DNA from: Suillus spraguei
Taxonomy: Eukaryota > Basidiomycota > Agaricomycetes > Boletales > Suillaceae
Length of the DNA: 43,332 nt
Assembly: GCA_016800925.1 (NCBI GenBank)
Contig: JABCPU010000521.1
Span: 1-43,332, forward strand
Reading direction: 5' to 3'
Both the position numbers and the translations under genes were made by a program. Positions within the stretch are counted from its first letter, which is position 1. Every line of letters starts with the position of its first letter. A model generated the notes under the pieces. The model was not told the origin of the DNA. It saw nothing but the letters and a program-made list of their open reading frames with translations, and made no database searches. Shown here one piece after another: positions 19,006-30,391 of the stretch.

Positions 19006-19010
19006 TCTTG

Positions 19011-20990
19011 ACGACTCATCCTAAGTTGAAAACCTATGAGCCCCCTGATTGACACTCCCCAAAAAGATAACATGGACAGTAAATTTCGAGTCTGAACGTC
19101 TACAAGACAATAAAATTGCCCCAACGAGGACGAAGACTAAGATAATTCTAATTCACCATCATTAGCAGCAAGTTCAATGTGATTGACATTACCACTAAAT
19201 ATACAGGGAGTTTCTGGAAACACAGAAGGAAATGAGTAGATACTAGAAAACGAGGACAGTGTAACACTGTCACCACCTCGAAGGCCAGACATGGAGGATT
19301 GGAGACGGGAGTCTCATCTTCCCACAAAATGGTGGTCAAGCAGCAATGAAGTTCATCACAAACATAACATCGAGACCTCACGCGACCTCGAACTCGACAT
19401 CGGTAGTGAGAGCACGGCAATAAATCACTGAGGCTATGGGGATTTCAGCGAAACGCGAACTTGGGCCCAAATGGCTGAGCGAACGAGCAATCGAGGACGA
19501 GAGAAGAATACCATTCAAGGACAAGAGCAACAGACGCAGGAAGACGATCGATTTGAATGATGTCCCAGTGGTCAAACACGATATAACCCACTCCTTTATG
19601 ATAGCGGGAATAAATCTACATCACACATCAGCAGAGTGTTCGGAAACCAATGCAAGCACTTACCTTACTAGGAAGGTTCTGAGAAGTGGAAGCCTTGGAA
19701 GTAGAGCACGGTGGTCTGGCTTTCCATAGAGCAGCAGTCTTTGTACGAATCTCTGCTCTCTTCTGAACACAACGGGGGCAACAAGGGTCAGTACAGATAC
19801 GGACAGAGTTTGCAAGCCGTCGTGATAATATTGATCGTCGTAATGAGACCCTACATAATTGTCATGCTGTCTCAAAGCCATGTGGGATGCGGCAGAAGGA
19901 GAAAAGACAGTGGGGATATACTTCAGGCTAGATAGACTGGTCGAAATGTCTGTTAAGAATTATACCAACTGTCGATAGTAGGAATGCGTGCAGGACCAGA
20001 TGTCAACTCCACGGTGGACCCCATTATGATTGAAAACAAAATGTAGCACAATGCAGTCATGCAGAAAAAACGATAGCACGGAGAAATCTTGACTCATCAT
20101 TAACATAAATAACAGTAGGAATATCAGTGAAGGGTCCAATGACTTGATAACAACTAAAGGTCGACGATTAAGATCAACATACGCAGTGAGAAACACAACA
20201 CCAACTACTGTCATAGCGGGAATGAAGCACTGCGCAGCCTGAGTGAGTCGCATATCCTGGAGGGTAAGGGCTGCTCAGTGAGCTCAGGGAAGGAATCCGA
20301 AGGATAGATTCATTCGCCACTAATGTTGTGATATTAATAGTAATGCTCGCCAGCAGCTGCGGATCTACCTCAGTGAGCACGGCGCGCAGAGTCGCCGCAG
20401 ACTGGCGTAGAACTGATTTGTGATTCATGTGACAGGACCATAGCGTGAATAGGTGCATACCAATAAAGTTCGGAACAAACATCGGTCGGACTTCAAAATA
20501 AGTTGCGGCAAATCGAACCGTAACCTATCGTCCACCATAGACTTTTCTCGAGAAAAATGCTTCAGGAAATTGCGTGCAAATGCGACAATGTCCGGGATGG
20601 TATCCGGGCTGTGTATGCCACTGAGGATTGAGCTTGATAAAAAAACTAGCTAGCAAAGCGCCAAGAAATATTAAAAAGAGCTATGCAAGGTAAACTGAAA
20701 AAAAGCTTACCTGCGACAGGAAAAGTTAGCAAGATCCGGGTAAGCTCAAACTAACAACAGGTTAATTCGGAGAGTCGTTGAAAGTTTGATAGAAGCAATA
20801 TGGACTGAATCAGACAGATATTGGACAGGGACTGTCAGGCAGCGCCATCGTTACACCTGGCTTCTCTCAACTTTAGACGGAGTTCTGCAAAACCCACTCC
20901 AACAACACCTCACAATACAGAAATCGTCATCGATCAAAGCATTTACATACGACGTACAAGTACATAACTATAACCAATCCTTCAAAAAGA
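19011..20990 (-). other. Possible remnant of a multi-exon gene with membrane segments
   Basis: No protein family recognised. On the minus strand several frames look partly coding. One (about 20640-20460) encodes SPDTIPDIVAFARNFLKHFS and LRFDLPQLILKSD. Another (20253-19960) has hydrophobic stretches (FIPAMTVVGVVFLTAYV, SLIFLLLFMLMMS). A third (19575-19378) has LRLLLLSLNGILL and AEIPIASVIY. Plausible GT-AG introns exist between some of them, but I could not join them into one convincing protein. Confidence 0.2.
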
Positions 20991-21032
20991 CCTAGACGTC
21001 TTAGTACGTTAATGATACCAAACGCACTCCAG

Positions 21033-23027
21033 TTAGAATTTCCATCCTCCCGAGAGTCCCATCACGTTATTTGGATCCACGTTATCCTTGATAGATTTTA
21101 GCTTACCCAAAGCATCACCATATATAGCCTCCAAAGGCGTGTCAGGAGGCACACAATTGGGGTATAGTAGTGCACTCGAAAAGTTCTGACCAGACTCCGC
21201 AATAAACTGATTCATGTCGGCAACACTCTCTGCACCAAGCTGGAATATGGCATCATCATGGTTCGGATTCGTCCACCCATATAAGACCTCAATAAACGAG
21301 TGCCCCTGTCCTGAATCACGTGCAGAAGGGAAAGCAGACGGCGTCTGGGAGTGACTGTAGATTGATGGCAGAAGAGGAATGATGTCGTATGAGACAAAAG
21401 CTCCGCTTAAGTCCCACACCTTAGAGCCATAAGACTGAATGCTTTAGTGAGTGGTGCCCTGATCAGGTTAAGAGTGCGACTCACCAGCGTTTGTTCCCCA
21501 ATCATCTCCAGTATAGGCACCGTGAATTCCGCAAGAGGGACCCAGAACCACGCAAACCTGTCGCCAACTGAGTCAGTCAAACCAATTGCTAAACATCATA
21601 TGACGTACCTCAGGTGCTGTATCGGAAGTAGAAGAGAAAGAAGGTTCGAATAACTCCTCGTTTTAATGTCCCGCACGGATGGGATTCTCAAAAATTCGTC
21701 GAACATGCCATGCGGTGGAGTCGGTGCATTATAAAACACAAGGGTCGCCATCACCGGCTATTGGGAAATTAGTTGCTCGGATATGGTTCTCACAATCAAT
21801 CGTAACGCACCGCTCCAACCACGTAGTCAAATGTATTGTATAAGCAGGCTTTGGAATCGTTGACATTCGACACAAAATTAGCTATAGCATTATTGACTGC
21901 ATTCCATTCAAACTTGGCGTACATGGCCAACCCGCCCTGTAATCAATTACCATTAGGATTGTACCAATACAAAAATATGGTGCGTACCCAGACTTGAGAC
22001 TGGGGAAACGTCTTCAGAGTCACTGTGGTAGCAATTCCCTGCAACACATCAGCATGTGCACGGACATCCGTGAAGCAACACTATCACGCACAAAATTATT
22101 GAATCCTCCCTGAAAAAAAATCACTGACAATGAGATGCCAACTATCTGCGTGTCAAGACACTTACCCGAAGGCCATAGAATAGATCTGGATTTGAAGAAT
22201 TTGTGATATTCGCGACTGTGCCATTAGGCATGACAAGCTCAAACGATACGACATTGTCAAGTGCCAAACCATACTCATTGCTGAGACATGAATATCCTAA
22301 TCGGAAAACAAAATGTTCAATGTCCGATGTTTTTCCACGAGCAGGTGAACCTACCTCCTCCAAGGACGACGCCGCCGACACCAACATTAGTATCCTTCCC
22401 TCCTACAACGACCACGCCGTGCTTTGCAAGTGCGGAGTAGACATCCCCCCAAACCATCCCCATGCCAATAGTCGCTGTCTGTGCACTCTCATCGTATACG
22501 ACTTCTGAAAATGAAGTCATAGAAATTTGGACTCCAGTAGTCGATGAGAACCCTGGATTCGCTGAATGACCACCGCCTTTGACCTTTAACACAGCCACCG
22601 TGTGTGACGATCAAAATGCAAGCTAAATAGCTGGTGGACTCACTGCAAATGGGGTCTGGTACTGATCCAATATTTTGAGCTAGTCTTCGTTAGCAAGCAG
22701 AGTTAAACTTTGCATTCTAATAAACTTACAGCGATTCCGATGTCCTGAGCGTTCGCGGGCTCAAATGAACATGCAGAAAATTCAGTGTTGGTAATAGCCC
22801 AATTGTCAATAGTTTTGTGGTATTGAGATGACCCTATGGATTACTTAGTCTCTCTTGCGGTAATGAGGGTTGAATGCACTCACCACTGTAATGCACGTTG
22901 GATGCAGAGAGACAGAGGCAGCGATCGCCTGGCAGGTCGCCTTATAGTCAGTACTCTCCAGCCATATGGATGTGAAGAGGCCAATGAGGCCTGAGATGAC
23001 CGAGAAAGGAGCTTGAAGGAGTGTCAT
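21033..23027 (-). CDS. FAD-linked oxidoreductase (PCMH-type FAD domain, BBE-like), 11 exons, one frameshift
   Basis: Probably a secreted flavin oxidase of the berberine-bridge/6-hydroxynicotine-oxidase superfamily; the substrate is unknown. Exons on the minus strand: 23027-22884, 22833-22730, 22679-22644, 22583-22355, 22296-22166, 22109-22092, 22038-21988, 21936-21811, 21757-21609, 21557-21485, 21419-21033. All introns are 36-90 nt with GT and AG ends, and phases agree. The N-terminus has a hydrophobic signal-like stretch (FSVISGLIGLFTSIWL). The FAD domain shows YHKTIDNWAI, the KGGGHSANPGF motif whose His is the usual covalent FAD attachment site, VVLGGGYSCLSNEYGL and NNFGIATTVTLKTFPQ. The C-terminus ends with the BBE-like IYGDALGKLKSIKD and DPNNVMGLSGGWKF. 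The exons total 1448 nt; one missing nucleotide near 22905-22910 in exon 1 puts the first ~40 residues out of frame. Restored length would be 482 aa, normal for the family. The rest is intact, so the lesion is recent or a sequence error. Confidence 0.88.
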
Positions 23028-26015
23028 CAGCTTTGAGGAGAGAACAAATAATCAAGCGGTCTTCAACATGACTCTTTAAATCAGAAAGTCAACAGGTATG
23101 ATAAGACCACTGCCAAATATACTACATGTCGTTCCACAACCTCGATTGAGAATAACAAAGGAAGGCTCTGTATTAAGCATCCATTTGGATCACCGAGTCG
23201 GTGAACTATTGCTGTGCTACTTATCTTATCGATGGAGGAGCGAACGGTGAAATGATGCGAGCAGTGGCGGTGCCATAGTGTTGTCACTGCCCCATTAGAA
23301 GAATCAAAACGTGATAAATGGATCAGCAGTCATTTGAGTTGATCAGAACTTGACAGCATGAACCTGAGGCATGATGGCTAGAGGACGCTGAGAGGGTGAT
23401 CATTGTCGCTGGTTGTCTCTGCCCAACTCCCCAGAGCGCCTGATATATATCCCCCTCAAATTTTGAGATACGAAAAATCGGTCGGGTAGATTTACTCTTA
23501 TGTTTATTTAGAGTATTTCTATAAGAGGAATAAGGATTCGAAGGTGATAAAACTTGCGGACACGCACCACTGATCAGCAAATGTGACTTGGTTCAAAAGC
23601 GCTCACAAGGTGCACATGTGCATATGCTTTTTAGTTAGCTCAGGTCAAGTGTTTGTAATGTCCGTTTTGGTTAAGTTAGTACAATCACAGTTTGTGACCA
23701 CTGCAGATGAGTATCAATGCATTGCGCTCACACTTGCACTAATTGTATTTTTTGTTTCATTGCGGCTCAACTGCACCATGTCGTCTGTATTATTTTAGAT
23801 ATCAAATCAAGCCCATGTTATCTTCAGAGTGCGCTATCAGTGAAGTCGTAAGCGTTCGTAAGTGTCCGTAACATGAGTAAGTTAAGCGTTCATTTCAGCG
23901 GTTTTAGCATAGGCTAGAATCTCCTACCGTGTGCAATCACGCAATTTATAGGTAGTCGTTTGAGCAGATCAATTGAACAATCGCAAGGCAAAACATGCAG
24001 TTGCAGCAACTTAAATATAATGAAGGAAAACTAGTATGTAGATGACTTGCATAGGTCAGTAAAGTAAGAATTAGAGCACATTTTAAAAAATCAAGCGCCG
24101 AGTGCAGAAAGAGCCATCGGAAGAGTCATTTGACCCTTCTTTGAAACACGAGATGTCCGACCTGCCCCCCACCAATGACAAGCAGAGTTACTTATAGGCC
24201 ACTCTTCTGGTACGTGGTCGTGCACATTGTGCTTCTTGAATCTTTGCCATTTTAGTCCGTTCAACGCTTGGGGTGGTACTTAGCGATCGTGACCCACGTA
24301 AGCCTGACGCTTACCTATGACGATGACGCACACTATGACGCGCGTACTTGACCTCACCGTTCACAGTACCCGCCGAATCCCATACGCTCATCCACGTTGT
24401 CTTGCCATCTGATTGCATTGTTAGTGTTGCTATTCAACAGCGACGGCTTTACAGAAACGTTACATGATGATTGAAAGAGTTGGTACAAACTGAGTTTCCG
24501 GCCAGCTTGAAGGTTTTGGCATTGTATCACTGTTGCTCGGATAACATGTCCTCGTTGAAGCGAACACTCATGCTAGTAATTTATAGATTAGTACCCTGTT
24601 ATCATTCGGACCTCACTCGGTTCCTGCACAGAAAAAGTCCGAACATCCTCACGGCATTCACAATGAAAAGATCTCAGACTCTACTCGACATATTCGCTTC
24701 AGTTTAATTTTGCAGCCGAGCGGTCTCAAGATATTTTCAATTCCCCCATACCTCCCTTTCCTTGCTCCTGCGCAACTTGGGTTTGGATAACACGAAGGTG
24801 CTGCTCTCGTTGATTTCCCAGCGATGTTGTCTCACTACCAAGAAGGTTCATCGAGTGAGTACGTCCAAGGGCGCTGAGCGAGCAGCTTTCGGGATGTACA
24901 TAGTAGGCCCGAAACTGTTCTAGGACGAAAACGGTACGTAATTATTCGTGCAGTCGGTCGATAAACTGCAGCGATGTCCCTCCCAGCCACAAATGATCTT
25001 GCGTAGCTCATCATGATCAACTGTCTTGATCTTCTGATATCGTTATCCTTCCTTATTAACGTCTTTTCCTCGACTTTCATACTGTTCCCATTGCTGTTTT
25101 CATTCCTGACATGATGGTTAGTCTTCAGATGTCATGTCATTTGCATCATAGCATGTAGTAATAAATTGATGAATACACTATCTTGAACTTGACCTTGAAA
25201 ACGCGAAGCCCGCGAGTGGCCATAAGATACGGCTACGGTACTACTCCTCTGATGTCTGATCAAAGGGCATTAGCAAGTGTGCAGGATGGTACTGGCGTGA
25301 TTCTTCAGGGCGCTGGTTGGCATCTTGGTGTCCATTGACAGGCCGTGCCGAGTTGTACCACTGAATTTTGCGTGGTTGTGATATAGACGCGAAGGAACTA
25401 GAGAAGAACCCTTCGACAGCAGTGAAAGCTACAAGCGCTTAAGTGTCAATGAGAAGTGAGTAAGTCTCGAAGTGTGTTCTCCGTTGTGATTTGGAAGCCG
25501 TAGAAGTACCGGACCTCCGCAGCCTCTCGGAGAACACTCAACGAGATTTTCATTAACAATGCTGTCGGGCTGCTCGATAGTGGCTGCGACAATAAACTGA
25601 AGCGAACATGTCGAGGAGAACTGGGGTCTTTTCGTTGTGAATGTCGTGAAGGTATCGTTGAGTTATCCGCAAGTCTCAGACACGTCGTCGAAGTACGATC
25701 TAACTCGATTTACAGGGAACCCGCTAACAAACGCGTAGCGTACACAAAAACTAGCTACTGTATTCATCCACAAGGTTTAAGCCACTGTTTTGGCTCCTTC
25801 CGAGTCGAGCTCGTCACTAAATATACCAACAGGTATTCGGATTTTTGCTGTGCAGGGTTTGGAGAAACTCGGAGGACATCTCGATCCTGGAATATCCGGG
25901 ACATCCGAGACATCTGAGACATCCGAGCCACTTGCTTGCATAATGCAAATCTCATGGTCACAGCATGCCACGTGACCCACATGATGTGCAAATCATTGGT
26001 CGTCTGCAGCTGACC
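23028..26015. other. Intergenic DNA upstream of the FAD oxidoreductase; no gene recognised
   Basis: About 3 kb with no frame longer than about 100 codons and no known repeat family. It should contain the promoter of the minus-strand oxidoreductase and of the plus-strand KDZ element. At 25850-25935 lies a short stretch with GATCCTGGAATAT followed by GACATC(C/T)GA repeats that is related to the inverted repeat at 35.4-35.9 kb. Confidence 0.35.
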
Positions 26016-26518
26016 ATGGCTGCTACCCAGCCAGCACTTGCAGTGTTGCAAATACTGCAGGCCGAACACTCTCCTGGCTCATTCTTGACATTTAGTAGTC
26101 TTTTCAGGTTCATTACCCTGACATCAGCACTTAGGAACGACATCTTACTCACGCAAGCTGCATCACATCCCCCCAATATTGCTCCAATGTTATCTTTCCT
26201 GCCATCAATATGTTCTTGGCAGCCTGCTGTAATCTCCATGGGAGCGATGTAGATGTGTACTGGAAAGCTCTAAAGGATGTTTGTGTGGCATGTGGGGAGA
26301 CATTTTTGGTATCGAGGACATGTCCCCCTTGTGTGTGAATCATGGGCGACAACATGGAATCAGTGCGTATTGTGATTTTGCATGAGGACAACCGCTGAGA
26401 GCATCAATAGCACCGCGAGCACTTTATTCTCCTCACCAGACATGCCTGACTGAAGGCTGTCCTGTTCACTCAAAGGCTTCCATCCTCAAGAAAGCCCAGC
26501 AACATCAAGTTGTCTCTA

Positions 26519-26789
26519 CATCAGGAAATTCACACATTCCTTGACAGCCCTTATGCGGACTTATTTACACTTAACTGCCTTGGTGAAATTGAATCTACTT
26601 GTCCAAAATTTCAATGTGAATGAATTCAGAAAATAAAAGTTGAGATATATTAATATACATGTTTTATTGTATTTCGCACTCAAAAAAATATAAGATATGC
26701 CAGGGAATGATGTGAGAGAGAGCAAACAAGTTTGAGATAAGTGAGTTAAGCTGATTAAGCATGTTAAGGAATGTGTGAATTTCCTGATG
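26519..26789. mobile_element. 271-bp MITE with TA target duplication (Tc1/mariner type)
   Basis: Ends are CATCAGGAAATTCACACATT (then CCTT) and the exact reverse complement, a 24-bp terminal inverted repeat. TA flanks both sides (26517-26518 and 26790-26791). There is no coding capacity and the interior is AT-rich. Removing it with one TA joins the KDZ frame (HQVV to TLDHGPIATYSIHLYC), which confirms the borders. The ends do not match the Tc1 element at 4.4 kb, so a different transposase mobilised it. Confidence 0.92.
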
Positions 26790-27526
26790 TATACACTGGA
26801 CCATGGCCCAATTGCTACATATTCTATCCATCTTTACTGCGCAGGTATGTCTTACTATTCTTGATCATCACCCTCATATTGAGGCGCTTATGACAGGGTG
26901 CAACACCAATTACCACCATGGATATAGCATCAAAGACAAGACTTGTATGTTCTACCTGGCATTCCTAATGTCATGCAGGTTGGTGGGCATCAGTTCATGG
27001 AGACTAGGGTTGTGCGCATGTGGCACACACTGATGCTTGTCTCATGGTGAGTACACAATGTTCAGCTGACTATTTTTTCTGATGGGCCTCTTAATGCATC
27101 CACAGGACATCAATGTCCAACTGTGCACAACTATATATATAGCACTAATGCAGAATGTGAACCCTCCTCCCGACTTCCCATGGAACTTTGAACTCACAGG
27201 AGATCATGTCTGGCACAATTTTGGCAGCTTGCTCTCATGGAAGACTGTATTGAGCATCATACAACATTATCTGTTCCTCAAGACGGTGACCCAGAAGCGC
27301 GTTTTATGGATGCCATTAGTGAGCACACATCCGCATCTGAACCTATGGTCAAGAAGAACTTCGCCACTACTGTAATAAATGCAATTGCTTTTGTAGGGAT
27401 AGCTTGGGCATGCTCACTTCAAAATTCTCAGTCATTGTTACTGACAGTGTTACTGTTGGGCATCCATGGTGTGCCATCCACAACTGCCACACACCTCTCA
27501 ACAATGATCGCGATCATTTCTGCCCA

Positions 27527-27974
27527 TGATTATCCATATTAGATACTTACAGTATATAAACCACTTGTAGATCTCCGTAGAACCTTAGTTCGAATATCAT
27601 CTTAGATTCTGCTCTTTCTGCTTCCTTCGGACTTGAGTCATTTTCTGCTCTAGTCATCTTCCGAGACTTGGGATTGATTCCCTTAAAGTCTATATCTCCG
27701 ACTCTATCTTCAGATAGTCTACCTCTGTTAGTTTCTAGTTAGGAACTCGTTCTGAAGCTAGCCTTAATCCTTGTTCCATCCCTACGCTCTGGATAACCTT
27801 CGGACATATCATATCTGATACCTTCGACGTCTGGGTCCGCCACGCAACTCCTTCCGGATTTTTCAGACATATACCTACTCCCTGAAATAAGGGGCATTAC
27901 TCGGGAAAGGGGCACAGTGCATGAACTGAGGCCAAAGCCCTTCGGATCTTTCACCCTTTGAGTAGGTCTTAACA
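27527..27974 (-). repeat. Truncated LTR, family C, copy 3
   Basis: Minus-strand copy: TTATCC, CTTACAGTATATAAACCAC, TCCGAGACTTGGGATTGATT and GAGGCCAAAGCCCTT mirror LTR-C copy 2, and it ends with the LTR start (plus strand GGTCTTAACA). The part equivalent to the last ~300 bp of copy 2 is missing. No target duplication is visible. It lies in the KDZ pseudogene between FCP and the following cysteine cluster. Confidence 0.78.
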
Positions 27975-28913
27975 CCAGCTCACACTGCCACACATGCGCA
28001 CAAATGTGTAATCATTGCTTGCACCAATGACGCTCTTGCCAAGAGCAAGGTGTGTCATCTGGCCGAGCATAAAGCTGTTGAGTGCACATACCAATTGGCG
28101 GACAAAGTTGTTTCCAGCTACAGCAACGTCTCCAGTGCTCCCAGGTTGCACATCCCACTGACGCTATTGCCCAGGATGTTCCATTGGATGACCTTGTCGA
28201 TGACGCTCCTCTTGAGGAGGACTACATGCTGAATGTTGACGCTGATGGGCATGTAGAAGCCACTGTAGCACCAGACTCAGGGACAACTACTAGCACTGAT
28301 GAATCGTCCTCTCCCACATGCAGAAAACTTTGTGCACAATTTGGACGTCAATGTACTCACAATGAGCTGCTTGTAGTTGCTCTGTGTGGGATGATCTTGG
28401 CGAGGGAGACTTTCTATGGGGCAGAGGGTGTTGACAGTGTTATTGTTCATGGCCAACTGCCTGTGCTGATTATCCACTAACCAAATTCTGTAGGAAATGA
28501 TTAAGTGTGTATGTCATACCAACGACATCAAGCCCCAGCACATATTCTACAATAATAATTGCACCCTCTCCAAGATGGTGAAAGATGATCCATACTTCCA
28601 AGACATTGGTCTCTCTGTCGACATATTTCATTTAACTGCAAGCATGCAGTCACAGATTGATGGTGTCAAGAGCATTGCAACCCTGCTGTATTCAATGATC
28701 TTCTTGGTGAAGATGGTGTTGGGCTGGTACTTCAACTCATCTGTTGTGGAGCAGACAAACATATGGTTTGGTGGTTATCATGCTATCTGCCATGAGATGA
28801 TCATTCATAGATACAGGTTTTTTCTTGATGAGATGGTCATGCAGAAAAATAGGCTCACAAAGGCAAAGTTGGAGAAGGAGGGCAGGTGCCCTGGTAATTG
28901 GCCATTAACTTAG

Positions 28914-29442
28914 CTGTTTGACCCCCATTTCTCCTCGTGGTACTGCCAGTACCCACTCAATATTATTATCTGCTCAACATGCTCATCCTGGCCCCCACAC
29001 ACTGTCTTGGCTGACCCAACATTTGACAAGTCTCTTGAAAAGTTGTGCAATTGTGTGTGGGACTTGGCTGCTGCTGTCCCAGAAGTGGCAGAAGCTATCA
29101 TTGTTGATGATACCACTTCCTTGAAGCGAAACCAGTCAACTCTTGCATCTCTTTTATCGTGTAGTTGTCGTGGGCCCTATTGCAGCCACCAACCCTCCCT
29201 GCCATCCATTAATCAACCTAAATGCGAACCAGTTGACTATGCATCTCTTTTATGGCGTAGTTGTTGTTGGCCCTATTGCAGCCACCAACCCTCCCTCTAC
29301 TACTTATGCATCTTACGCCCTGCCATCCATCAATCCAAACTGGTCAACTCTGCATCTCTTTTATCAACAGCCACCAACCTGAAAGGTCTTGCAGCAGAAC
29401 GCGCACACACTGTCTTGGCTGACCCAACGGGAAAGTATACGC
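28914..29442 (+). repeat. 3' flank of the KDZ pseudogene with ~100-bp tandem repeats
   Basis: From about 29131 to 29370 a unit with GTCAACTCTGCATCTCTTTT and CAGCCACCAACCCTCCCT occurs nearly three times with internal gaps. The 20-mer CACACTGTCTTGGCTGACCC occurs at about 29001 and again at about 29406, bracketing the tandem part. An open stretch around 29007-29100 (KLCNCVWDLAAAVPEVAEA) may be the end of the KDZ or a neighbouring frame. Confidence 0.55.
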
Positions 29443-30391
29443 TGTAATAAACATATTGGCGCTGGGCTTAAAACCCCATCTTTTGACACTCGTCTCACGT
29501 CTATAGGAGTTACCACTTGTCCATGGCCATCTTACCCCTTTAGCATTACTGGCGGCATCCCACGTTTACCGCACACTGTACTGACTGCCGCACCACGTTC
29601 CACGTACCAATGTCCTCCTATGTCCTTGCCGCGTCCGCATAGCTCCATTTGGTGCGTCATTTGTTTTATGTTCGTTATCACTGATTCCACGGCAAGTCTT
29701 ATTACATGTTGCCTCATGCCGCAGCACCTCGCGCTACGTTTACATATGGCAGTTACTACAGTTGAGTGCTACTGATCTCACCTAGAGCATTCCAAGTACA
29801 TACAATTTAGGATATAAAGCACCGCGTACCCTGCATGATACAGTACCTGATTTTACACCATTGCATGTACTATAGGTCAGGATTATTGTCTAGCTCTGGA
29901 TCCACCCAGTAGTAGACATAGTCTTTAAAGTTCCTTATCACTCATTAATCTATCACGCTTGTTCTCCGTTACCGCTGGCATACCGCTGGACTTTTGACTG
30001 TTATTTTGACTGAACTTCTCACACACTGCTACTTTACCACTGAAAGTACTGTGGACTTCTTTTACTGTTTCCTTGCACCACTCGCAACCTTACTGCTACC
30101 ACTAATATTATCGCTCGATGCAACTTTTCTGACTATATCTCGACCATGGTAGCACCACTACACACGACACTAGTTCTGGCAGCATCATCGCTGACTGCAG
30201 CAACTTACCGCTGACTATGACGCTTCTTTCACACATAATTTTGACTTGAACTTGACCATACTAATAGGCATCCCCCTTTAGGGTTGAACACTCTTGTTCT
30301 CACAAGTGAAGCAGACTAGACGGAGCACAAGACTCACATACTAACTTAGGAGGTAGTTGATCTACAGCCCAGGTTAGGTTGTATCTTTACA
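29443..30391 (+). repeat. Solo LTR-like repeat, family D, copy 1
   Basis: 949 bp, TGTAATAAACATATTGGCGC to GTTGTATCTTTACA. A GGATATAAAGCACCG TATA box is near 29812. Flanks ACGC (29439-29442) and ATGC (30392-30395) would be a 4-bp duplication with one C/T transition. The last ~130 bp (AAGTGAAGCAGACTAGACGG, CTACAGCCCAGG) match copy 2 at 33.3 kb in inverse orientation. Confidence 0.7.

Larger units (their letters stand above)
18250..19010 (-). repeat. Tandem array of five tRNA-like Pol III units (~147-bp period)
   Basis: On the minus strand, five units repeat with a period near 147 bp. Each has an A-box-like TAGCCTGGTGG segment, a B-box of the GGTTCGAAACC type (plus-strand positions about 18341, 18488, 18635, 18785 and 18932), a T stem GCAGG/CCTGC, and an oligo-T run of 5-8 T shortly after the tRNA-like body, as expected for Pol III terminators. 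A 60-65 bp spacer containing a version of CACTCATGGATGGTTTCTTT separates the units. A sixth unit, cut off after its A-box, lies at about 18250-18275. Acceptor stems pair imperfectly and units differ by many substitutions, so most are probably pseudogenes. Confidence 0.75.
26016..28913 (+). pseudogene. KDZ-type transposase (basidiomycete CxC-cluster lineage), decayed
   Basis: DNA transposase remnant. Landmarks in order: a helical N-terminus (FLTFSSLFRFITLTSALRND; after a frameshift, VDVYWKALKDVCVACG); LKKAQQHQVV; a Cys/His region AGCNTNYHHGYSIKDKTC; GGHQFMETRVVRMWHTLMLV; FELTGDHVWHNF; GHPWCAIHNCHTPL; CTNDALAKSKVC; AQFGRQCTHNELLVVALCG; FYNNNCTLSKMVKDDPYF; VDIFH; GWYFNSSVVEQTNIWFGGY; FFLDEMVMQKNRLTKAKLE. 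This order is that of Agaricomycete KDZ transposases with N-terminal cysteine clusters. Two introns fit (26845-26896 and 27046-27105). A MITE (26519-26789) and a truncated LTR-C (27527-27974) interrupt it, and there are several frameshifts, including a compensating pair between VDIFH and GWYFNSS. Where relatives have YDNNC, this copy has YNNNC, losing a likely catalytic Asp. Confidence 0.8.

Noticed and set aside
18250..19010. CRISPR-like array
   Set aside because: The repeats are 80-nt tRNA-like bodies with Pol III boxes and terminators in a eukaryotic context, not short identical repeats with unique spacers.
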